Shown one piece after another: positions 1-5,548 of a DNA stretch of 9,622 nt. The notes beneath the pieces are model-generated. The model was not told the origin of the DNA and ran no database searches. It worked only from the letters and a program-made list of their open reading frames with translations. Made by a program: the position numbers and the translations under genes. Source of the DNA: DALYLB01 sp046154695. Its GTDB lineage: Bacteria; Acidobacteriota; Blastocatellia; RBC074. The stretch's first letter is position 1; each line of letters begins with the position of its first letter. The stretch lies in assembly GCA_046154695.1 (NCBI GenBank), contig JBJXFI010000157.1, positions 1-9,622 on the forward strand, read 5' to 3'.

Positions 1-276
1 AAAGACGGCCACGCCCGCGTGAAAATGGACGAAGTGCGCAAGCATCTGGAGAAAACGTGGTTCGCCTGGGTCGGAGGGGATTCCGAGCAGGGCGTGTTTT
101 ATTACAGCATTCACATCCCCGTGATTCTGATCGAGTTCGATCATCAAACGCCGATTGCACTGGCACGGTCGCCGATCCCCACACGGCAGCATATTCACTC
201 AGTCGTGCGGACGCCGAACGGCAACGATTACGGCAAGGATTTGCTGCGGCGGCACCTTGAACAGCACCCGCATTGA
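1..276 (+). CDS. DUF3500 family protein, C-terminal end (partial)
   Basis: The reading frame is open from the first base of the window and ends at TGA 274-276, giving 91 residues; the start lies outside the window. The visible part fits the C-terminus of DUF3500 proteins. It has the 'YYSIHIPVILIEFDH' strand pair, then 'RQHIHSVVRTPNGNDYGKDLLRRH', with the His-Ile-His and Asn-Asp-Tyr-Gly-Lys-Asp-Leu-Leu signature I recall for the end of this family. The family has no settled biochemical role that I know of; many members are secreted and occur in soil bacteria and planctomycete-like genomes. The clustered His and Asp residues could bind metal, but that is inference. The internal ATG at 25 is not the true start, because the same frame continues upstream of it in family-like sequence. 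No operon partner is visible downstream, where a 314-base gap follows. Confidence 0.8.
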   Translation, partial: KDGHARVKMDEVRKHLEKTWFAWVGGDSEQGVFYYSIHIPVILIEFDHQTPIALARSPIPTRQHIHSVVRTPNGNDYGKDLLRRHLEQHPH

Positions 277-338
277 TCTTGCGTGAACCATCCGCGACGC
301 TCGATCAGAAATCGTGATCGCGCAGCCCCGTGGAAAGA

Positions 339-425
339 TCTCACGCGAAGACGCGAAGTCGCGAAGGGAAAGACAAAACTCCCTTGTTTTTATCCTGTTT
401 CGCGACTTCGCGTCTTCGCGTGAGA
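339..425. repeat. Perfect 27-bp inverted repeat made of 8-bp units
   Basis: The left arm at 339-365 and right arm at 399-425 are exact reverse complements over 27 bases, separated by 33 bases. The left arm contains three head-to-tail octamers: ACGCGAAG (343-350), ACGCGAAG (351-358) and TCGCGAAG (359-366). The right arm mirrors them. It lies 62 bases after the DUF3500 stop, so as RNA it could act as a terminator or 3' stabiliser, but no T-run follows the right arm. The repeat-within-palindrome design looks more like a dispersed intergenic repeat or MITE-like element of the kind seen in many copies in soil-bacterial genomes. Copy number cannot be judged from one window. Confidence 0.85.
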
Positions 426-502
426 GCCCCTCAAAGGCTATTCGTTACCTTATTGCCATTGACCTGTAGGCTGCGCTCATTGAACTTTTTTGAATAAAAA
501 GT

Positions 503-530
503 GGAACTTTGCCGCTTGCTCATCCTCATT
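503..530 (+). promoter_or_regulatory. Possible ECF-sigma-type promoter of the Spy-like gene
   Basis: GGAACTT at 503-509 matches the usual -35 element of envelope-stress ECF sigma factors, and it precedes a gene of the class such factors often control. The -10 side, expected around 524-530 in CATCCTCATT, is not a clean match. No good sigma70 pair is visible in the same gap. This is a tentative call. Confidence 0.3.
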
Positions 531-578
531 GAGAGTGTGAGTGGCATATGTGGCATATATGGAAGAAAAACGACTTAC

Positions 579-585
579 AGGGAGG
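579..585 (+). promoter_or_regulatory. Ribosome binding site of the Spy-like gene
   Basis: AGGGAGG sits 5 bases before ATG 591. It decides the start in favour of 591 over the in-frame GTG at 501, which has no comparable site. The resulting N-terminus is a textbook signal peptide. Confidence 0.85.
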
Positions 586-590
586 CAATA

Positions 591-1082
591 ATGAAGAAAG
601 CAAAATTAGCAGGTATCGCGCTCGTTCTGGGCATGCTGACGATGGCGGCGCTGGATGGCGTCTCATATGCGCAGCGCGGCGTTCGGCCGTTGGGCGAGGG
701 ACCGGGTGCAAGGGGTTGGCAAGGTCCCGGCGGCATGCCGATGGGGATGGGGTTTCGCGGGATCGATCTGACGGAAGAGCAAAAGAGTCAGATCAAAGTT
801 TTGCACGAGCAATCACGCGAGAGCGCCAGGCCCCTGCACGAGCAATTGAAGCCCATTTATGAGCAGATGCAGGCCTTGATCCGGAGCGGGGATTTCAACG
901 AGGGCGCGGCCCGCGCGCTGGCGACGCAGCAGGCGCAGTTGATGACGGAGCTGACCGTCATCCATGCACGCACGGAAGCGGCGGTCTTCAATCTGCTGAC
1001 GCCGGAACAGAAAGCCAAACTCGCGGCGCCGCCGCAGCGCGGCAATCGTTCGCGGCCCGGCGGCAAAGAGCGTGTGCAGTAA
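591..1082 (+). CDS. Spy/CpxP family periplasmic protein (LTxxQ motif)
   Basis: This encodes a 163-residue secreted protein. Residues 1-27 form a signal peptide: MKK, a hydrophobic core, and a probable cleavage after Ser-Tyr-Ala with mature Gln28. A Gly/Pro/Met-rich linker follows (about 29-57), including MPMGMGF. The rest is a helical domain with the family's two LTxxQ motifs, LTEEQ at 60-64 and LTPEQ at 136-140. Between them lie amphipathic helices rich in Gln, Glu and Arg. The tail is basic and Gly/Pro-rich. Spy and CpxP are small periplasmic helical dimers; Spy is an ATP-independent chaperone and CpxP a sensor-modulator of envelope stress. Relatives with Met-rich segments are also annotated as periplasmic heavy-metal sensors. 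The gene appears monocistronic, with its own possible ECF promoter and a strong terminator. Family assignment is firm; whether it is chaperone or metal-linked is not decided by sequence. Confidence 0.85.
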   Translation: MKKAKLAGIALVLGMLTMAALDGVSYAQRGVRPLGEGPGARGWQGPGGMPMGMGFRGIDLTEEQKSQIKVLHEQSRESARPLHEQLKPIYEQMQALIRSGDFNEGAARALATQQAQLMTELTVIHARTEAAVFNLLTPEQKAKLAAPPQRGNRSRPGGKERVQ

Positions 1083-1096
1083 GCCATGGAGAATCC

Positions 1097-1142
1097 CTCC
1101 CCCCAGACAGAACAAGCGCCCGGCTGTTCTGTCTGGGGGGAG
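1097..1142 (+). terminator. Strong hairpin terminator between convergent genes
   Basis: A perfect 18-bp stem pairs 1097-1114 with 1125-1142, with a 10-base loop. It starts 14 bases after the Spy-like stop and is followed by the AT-rich run ATATATTT on the + strand. The permease gene ends 40 bases beyond it on the other strand, so the stem may stop transcription both ways, although the - strand side lacks a T-run. Confidence 0.85.
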
Positions 1143-1182
1143 ATATATTTCACCGGGAATGAATCGATCTTCCGGCAGCCCC

Positions 1183-3630
1183 TCATTCGTATCCGATGGC
1201 TTCGCGAACCGGGCGGCGGGACGCGCGCCAGGCGGGAAGAAAACTGGCGATGGCGGCGAGGCAGACCGAGACGGCGAGCCAGATCCACAGCCCCATCGGG
1301 TCGAAGAGGAAGGCCGCCATCCCGCCCTTGAGAGTCAACCGGACGAGCAGATTGCTGAGCGCGTTGCTGAGCGGCCATGCGAGAATTGCGGCGGCGATCC
1401 AGCTCAACACCCCGATCACCGATCCTTCCGCCACGACGATGAGCCGGACCATGGTTGAACTCGCGCCGATCGCGCGCAACACGCCCATCTCGCGGCGGCG
1501 CTCGAGCACATTGAGGCTCATTGTCGTCATCAGCCCGAGGCCGCCGACGCCGCCGAGGATGCACGACATAATGATCAGAAAGACATAGATCATCACCATG
1601 TGCTGATCAAAACTGAACCGGCTCTCGGCTTTGGTGGAGCTGCCCTGCGCCTTTATCCCTTCCTGTTCGAGACTCCGATCGAGGCCGGCCCTGACCCGAT
1701 CGATCGAGGCTTCGTCGGCCTGATCGAGAACGAGGCGGAGACTGTTGACCATGCCCGTGTGGCCGCCCTGCTGTTCGAGGAGGCGCAGCGGGATGTAGGC
1801 GCCGGGCGGGGAGAACGGCTCCTGCGCGATTCCCACCACCCGCCAGGGGATTTCGGATGTTCCAATGCGAAGCGTCATGAGATCGCCTGTCCTGATCTGT
1901 CGATTCTTAGACGACGAGAGCGCGGTGTTCACCACAATCACTGCCTCCGCGTCTTCGGGCAGGAGCCCGCGTCCCGCAGCGATGTCGGGCTGGAACATCC
2001 GGGACCCCGCGGGCAGCGCGATCACGGTGAATCGGTCGCGCCTTTCACCGCCGCCGCCCTCCATTGCGTCCGGGGCCTCGCCCGTGTGGCCGCCGCCGGG
2101 CGTCGGTTCCCCGGTCGCGATCGTCGCTTCCGTGACAATCCAGCCTTCCGTCCGCAGAACGCCCGGGGTATTCCGGGCGGCGCGATCGATCTTCTCAAGG
2201 GGCTGCATCGCTCCGAGGCTCACCGACAGGTCGAACTGTCTCGTCGCGAACAGGCGATCAAGCGTAAGAATCAGAGAGGCGCGGACATTGAGGGCCGACA
2301 TGAAAAAGACGCCGGCCGCGCTCAGCGTGAGCACCGTCAAGACAAGACGGGTCCGCCGCCGAAAGCTGTTGCGAAGGGAGAGCAGGAGCGGCCGCGCCGC
2401 GCCGCCGATCCCGGCAAGAGCGCGGTCGAATGCCCCCGCTCCAAACGCGCGCGGCCCTACGCCATAATCCGAAAGCGCCTCCCGCACCGGGATGCCGGTC
2501 CCCTTCCAGACCGGGTGGGCCGCCGCCAGCAGAGGAACGATCAGGCCGACGACCGCCACCAGCAGATAGACCCAGACCGGCGTGGCGAAGCTGTTGATGT
2601 CGAAGTTGAGAAATACGGCCATGTATTGGCACAACACGCGGGCGCCCCAGGTTCCCAGGGGAATGGCGAGAATGAGGGCCGCAACCCCAAGCAGCAGAGC
2701 CTGCCCGAAATAGATCGCCGCGATCTGCCGCCGGGATCCGCCAAGCGCCTTCATCACGCCGATCTGGCGAACCTCCGCGGCCATCAGCGAGGTCAGCAGA
2801 TTGACGACCAGGATGGAGCTCAGGAACAGGACAAACAGGCCGAAGCTGGATATCGACAGCAGCAAAAGCCCCATGATCCGGGAATGCGGATGCTTGCCGG
2901 GCTCCGGCGTCTCGACCCGTTTCACGGCCATCCCCCGGCTTTCAAGCAGCGCCTTTACTTTATCCGTGACGCTGCGGATGTGTTTCTCGTCGAATTTATT
3001 TCCGGCAACCTGAAACAACAGTTGATCGAGATAGGGCGCCTCGCCGAGCTGCGCCAGCGTCTCGGACGTAATGTAGCCGTACACGAGGTTCTCCATGCGC
3101 GCCTGCGCCTGGCCGACATCGTTCACCGTTCCGCTGAAGCGCAGCGTTCGTTCTCCTCCGCCGGCGGCTCTGACGACGAGGGAGTCGCCGATCCGGGCCC
3201 TGGCGACCTGCACGGCGTCTCGCTCGATCAGGATCTCTCCGGTAGCGGGAGGCCAGGCGCCCTGCTGGGGCGCGAGCTTGCTGATGCGAATGTCTCCGAA
3301 ATCCTTCACGACGAAGAGCCTCAGATTGCGCCATTCGACCGGCCCGGTCTTGATACGGCCCGAAAGCGCTCTTCGCGCTTCCGCCGCATCCACGCCCGGA
3401 AGCGCTCCGACCGCCGCCAGCAGGTTGTCGTCGATGGGATCCGTGCGGATCGTGGCCGACGCGGGATTGGTTGCCAGGTAGTCTTCGTCCAGCTCGCGGG
3501 TGAGAATGGCGTAGCTGGCGAGGACCGCCCAGAAAGCCGAAATTCCCAGGGCGATCGCGAGCACGACGAGGAAGGTGCGCGTGCGCTCCCGCCAGAAATC
3601 GCGAATTACTTTCAGCCAGGGAGCGGTCAT
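1183..3630 (-). CDS. ABC transporter permease, double FtsX domain
   Basis: This 815-residue integral membrane protein has duplicated FtsX/MacB-type halves. I read eight membrane segments: about 18-40, 252-280, 305-327, 352-370, 427-447, 677-703, 730-755 and 779-800. Two large extracytoplasmic domains lie at about 45-250 and 450-675. The family's cytoplasmic coupling motif appears twice, as EVRQIGVMKALGGSRRQI (286-303) and ERRREMGVLRAIGASSTMV (710-728). Each half ends in an 'RxxxPVREA' motif (about 380-385 and 804-811). The length and 4+4 layout resemble YbbP-like permeases rather than the 4-helix MacB or LolC/E forms. A Gly-rich stretch (511-529) interrupts the second extracytoplasmic domain. 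The start at 3630 has AAGGAG 7 bases upstream and overlaps the ATPase stop as ATGA, so translation is probably coupled. The substrate is unknown; lipoprotein, lipid or peptide export, or mechanotransmission, are family possibilities. No periplasmic adaptor or outer-membrane channel gene is nearby. Confidence 0.9.
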   Translation of the reverse strand: MTAPWLKVIRDFWRERTRTFLVVLAIALGISAFWAVLASYAILTRELDEDYLATNPASATIRTDPIDDNLLAAVGALPGVDAAEARRALSGRIKTGPVEWRNLRLFVVKDFGDIRISKLAPQQGAWPPATGEILIERDAVQVARARIGDSLVVRAAGGGERTLRFSGTVNDVGQAQARMENLVYGYITSETLAQLGEAPYLDQLLFQVAGNKFDEKHIRSVTDKVKALLESRGMAVKRVETPEPGKHPHSRIMGLLLLSISSFGLFVLFLSSILVVNLLTSLMAAEVRQIGVMKALGGSRRQIAAIYFGQALLLGVAALILAIPLGTWGARVLCQYMAVFLNFDINSFATPVWVYLLVAVVGLIVPLLAAAHPVWKGTGIPVREALSDYGVGPRAFGAGAFDRALAGIGGAARPLLLSLRNSFRRRTRLVLTVLTLSAAGVFFMSALNVRASLILTLDRLFATRQFDLSVSLGAMQPLEKIDRAARNTPGVLRTEGWIVTEATIATGEPTPGGGHTGEAPDAMEGGGGERRDRFTVIALPAGSRMFQPDIAAGRGLLPEDAEAVIVVNTALSSSKNRQIRTGDLMTLRIGTSEIPWRVVGIAQEPFSPPGAYIPLRLLEQQGGHTGMVNSLRLVLDQADEASIDRVRAGLDRSLEQEGIKAQGSSTKAESRFSFDQHMVMIYVFLIIMSCILGGVGGLGLMTTMSLNVLERRREMGVLRAIGASSTMVRLIVVAEGSVIGVLSWIAAAILAWPLSNALSNLLVRLTLKGGMAAFLFDPMGLWIWLAVSVCLAAIASFLPAWRASRRPVREAIGYE

Positions 3631-4328
3631 ACGGCGGCTCCTTCTCGGCGGAGGCTTTTTTGATCGGCGATGATTCTGCCATCGACCATGTTGATCGTTC
3701 GATCGATCACGCGGGCGATGTCGCGTTCGTGCGTGGCGATGACGACGGTGACTCCCTGATCGGCCAGCTCGCGAAACAGGTCGAGCACGGCGCCCGCCGT
3801 CGCCGTGTCGAGATTTCCCGTGGGTTCGTCGGCCAGCACGACCGACGGGGTGTTCGCCAGCGCGCGGGCAATCGCCACACGCTGCTGCTGGCCGCCCGAG
3901 AGCGCGGACGGCAGTTTGTCCGCCTGCTCCGCCACGCCCACTCGATCGAGCAGTTCAAGCGAACGCGGGCGCCGTTGCCCCGCGGGCAGCATTTTGGAGA
4001 AGTCCATCGGCAGCATCACATTCTCCGCGACCGTCAGCGTCGGCAGAAGCTGAAAGAATTGAAATACGAATCCCACCGTGCGGCCGCGCCAAACGGCCAG
4101 CCGGCGCGCGTCGAGGTTTTGAATGTCCGTTCCGCCGACCGTCACGATCCCGGAAGAGGGATCGTCAATGCCTCCCACCAGGTTGAGAAGCGTGGACTTG
4201 CCGCTGCCGGACTTGCCGACAATCGCCGTAAATTCGCCCGCGCCGATTTCCAGATTGATGCCGTCCAGCGCCCGGAAGGGGCCGGCCGGCGTTTGATAGT
4301 CCTTGGTGACGCCCTGCAATGAGATCAT
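3627..4328 (-). CDS. ABC transporter ATP-binding protein, LolD/MacB type
   Basis: This is a 233-residue nucleotide-binding subunit that powers the adjacent FtsX-type permease at the inner membrane. All motifs are intact: Walker A GKSGSGKST (38-46), Q-loop Gln90 in FVFQFFQLLPTLTVAENV, signature LSGGQQQR (143-150), Walker B VVLADEP (163-169), D-loop (GNLD, 171-174) and switch His200 in ATHERD. The phrase 'FQLLPTLTVAENVMLPM' is typical of the LolD/MacB/FtsE-like clade. Length matches the family (about 220-240). I chose ATG 4328 because GGAGG lies 6 bases upstream and MISLQGVTKDY is the expected N-terminus. The frame stays open further upstream to 4640, but that stretch is not family-like and overlaps the divergent gene. 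It is the first gene of a two-gene operon. Confidence 0.93.
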   Translation of the reverse strand: MISLQGVTKDYQTPAGPFRALDGINLEIGAGEFTAIVGKSGSGKSTLLNLVGGIDDPSSGIVTVGGTDIQNLDARRLAVWRGRTVGFVFQFFQLLPTLTVAENVMLPMDFSKMLPAGQRRPRSLELLDRVGVAEQADKLPSALSGGQQQRVAIARALANTPSVVLADEPTGNLDTATAGAVLDLFRELADQGVTVVIATHERDIARVIDRTINMVDGRIIADQKSLRREGAAV

Positions 4329-4334
4329 CGGTTT

Positions 4335-4339
4335 CCTCC
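4335..4339 (-). promoter_or_regulatory. Ribosome binding site of the ABC ATPase gene
   Basis: On the - strand this reads GGAGG, followed by 6 bases and then ATG 4328. It settles the start against longer in-frame candidates such as ATG 4399. Confidence 0.8.
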
Positions 4340-4415
4340 AAATATTCGCCCCGAACCTGTCGAAGGTCGCAAGGCCCGCGCCGGATGTGGTACTCATGCG
4401 CGCGCCATGCAGTGG

Positions 4416-4444
4416 AATGTAGATGGCTCGCCGTGGGGCGTCAA
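4416..4444 (-). promoter_or_regulatory. Sigma70-type promoter for the ABC operon
   Basis: On the - strand TTGACG (4444-4439) is followed by exactly 17 bases and then TACATT (4421-4416). That is a near-consensus -35, optimal spacing and a 4-of-6 -10. It would give a 5' leader of about 80 bases before ATG 4328. The element lies in the 193-base gap between the divergent ABC and oxidoreductase genes. It is predicted from sequence only. Confidence 0.5.
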
Positions 4445-4521
4445 TGTGATACGCGTGCAACTCTTTTGAGAAAACGAATACCCTCCATTTTCTGTGAATG
4501 GATTGGAAACCAGGAGAGGCA

Positions 4522-5499
4522 ATGAAAGCGATCATCGTGCAAACCGACCGGGAGGACCGCGCCCTCGTCTGGCAGGAAGCGCCGGCGCCGAAGTGCGCGG
4601 CGGACGAGGCGTTGGTGAATGTTTCCGCGGCAGGGATCAATCGCGCGGACCTGCTGCAGCGAGCCGGAAATTATCCGCCGCCGCCGGGGGCGTCGACGAT
4701 TCTGGGGCTCGAAATGGCCGGAAGGATCGCCGAGGCGGGAGCCGGCGCGACCGGCTGGCGGATTGGCGACCGGGTTTGCGCGCTGCTGTCCGGCGGCGGT
4801 TACGCCGAACAGGTCGCGGTTCCGGCGTCGATGTTGATGCCGGTTCCCGCTGAATGGAGCGATGCGCATGCGGCCGCGATTCCCGAGGCCTTTTTTACCG
4901 CCTATCTGAATCTGTTTCTCGAAGCGGGATTGCGGGAGGGAGAGACCGCGCTGATCCACGCCGGCGCCAGCGGCGTGGGAACCGCGGCCATTCAACTCGC
5001 TCGCGCCGCCGGATGCCGCGCGCTCGTTACAGCGGGTTCGGAGGAGAAAGCCGCCCGGTGCCTGGAATTGGGAGCGGAACTCGCCGTCAACTACAAGCAG
5101 GAGGATTTCGCGGAACGGATTCTGGCGCATACCCACGGCGCCGGAGTCGATGTCATTCTGGATCCCGTGGGGGCCGCTTATCTCGAACGGAACATGAAAT
5201 TGCTCAAGCAGGGCGGGCGGCTCGTTTTTATCGCCGCGATGAGTGGAGCCAGGGCCGAATTCAACATCGCCGCGTTGATGGGGCGGCGCCAGCGGCTCAT
5301 CGGGTCGGTCTTGCGCTCGCGCTCGCTCGCGGAAAAGGTCGATATCAAGGAGCGATTCATGGCCTACCCCTGGCCGCTGCTGGTGAAGGGAACGATTCAG
5401 CCGGTGATCGATTCCGTCTATCCCATCGAGCAGGCCAATGCGGCGCACCGGCACATGGCCGAGAACAGAAACATCGGCAAGATCATTCTCTGCATGTAG
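4522..5499 (+). CDS. NAD(P)H:quinone oxidoreductase, PIG3/zeta-crystallin type
   Basis: This is a 325-residue cytoplasmic medium-chain dehydrogenase/reductase that lacks the zinc-binding cysteines, as quinone oxidoreductases do. The N-terminal GroES-like domain carries 'VSAAGINRADLLQRAGNYPPPPG' (34-56) and 'LGLEMAGRI' (61-69). The nucleotide-binding Rossmann fold has HAGASGVGTAAIQLA (146-160). The C-terminus 'YPIEQANAAHRHMAENRNIGKIIL' is characteristic of the PIG3 (TP53I3-like) subfamily. It is expected to reduce quinones or activated double bonds with NADPH. ATG 4522 is preferred because AGGAGAGG lies just upstream at 4512-4519 and MKAI is the usual beginning; the in-frame ATG 4498 would add eight residues that include the ribosome binding site. 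It is transcribed alone and divergently from the ABC operon. Its own promoter is not clear; TTGAGA at 4466-4471 with TTTTCT at 4488-4493 is a weak candidate. Confidence 0.92.
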   Translation: MKAIIVQTDREDRALVWQEAPAPKCAADEALVNVSAAGINRADLLQRAGNYPPPPGASTILGLEMAGRIAEAGAGATGWRIGDRVCALLSGGGYAEQVAVPASMLMPVPAEWSDAHAAAIPEAFFTAYLNLFLEAGLREGETALIHAGASGVGTAAIQLARAAGCRALVTAGSEEKAARCLELGAELAVNYKQEDFAERILAHTHGAGVDVILDPVGAAYLERNMKLLKQGGRLVFIAAMSGARAEFNIAALMGRRQRLIGSVLRSRSLAEKVDIKERFMAYPWPLLVKGTIQPVIDSVYPIEQANAAHRHMAENRNIGKIILCM

Positions 5500-5502
5500 C
5501 GT

Positions 5503-5528
5503 CCGATCACCGGAAAATCCGCCATCGG
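5503..5528. terminator. Weak hairpin between convergent genes
   Basis: CCGAT (5503-5507) pairs with ATCGG (5524-5528), and inside it CGGA (5511-5514) pairs with TCCG (5518-5521) around an AAA loop. It falls in the 49-base gap between the oxidoreductase stop and the P-type ATPase stop. There is no T-run on either side, so termination function is uncertain. Confidence 0.25.
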
Positions 5529-5548
5529 AACGGGCAATCCCCGCAATC

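Larger units (their letters stand above)
277..590. other. Intergenic region with palindrome and promoter elements
   Basis: This 314-base stretch has no credible gene. It holds the perfect inverted repeat at 339-425, an AT-richer patch at about 476-510 with two GAACTT copies (482-487 and 504-509), a 9-bp tandem duplication (GTGGCATAT twice, 541-558), and the ribosome binding site of the next gene. An in-frame GTG at 501 would extend the next gene by 30 residues, but that stretch is not signal-peptide-like and has no Shine-Dalgarno sequence. Confidence 0.6.

Noticed and set aside
339..425. CRISPR array
   Set aside because: The 8-bp units are contiguous without spacers and the arms are inverted, not direct, repeats.
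1600..3663. A 687-codon open frame on the + strand, antisense to the permease gene
   Set aside because: Long antisense frames are expected opposite GC-rich genes. The product has no recognisable domain, is full of Arg, Gln, Asp and Pro, and the opposite strand encodes a clear FtsX permease.
4329..4640. N-terminal extension of the ABC ATPase
   Set aside because: MISLQGVTKDY at 4328 has a good ribosome binding site and is the normal family beginning; the extension runs into the divergent oxidoreductase gene.
4441..5454. A 337-codon open frame antisense to the oxidoreductase
   Set aside because: It is a GC-driven shadow of a well-supported gene, with Arg-rich, domainless product.
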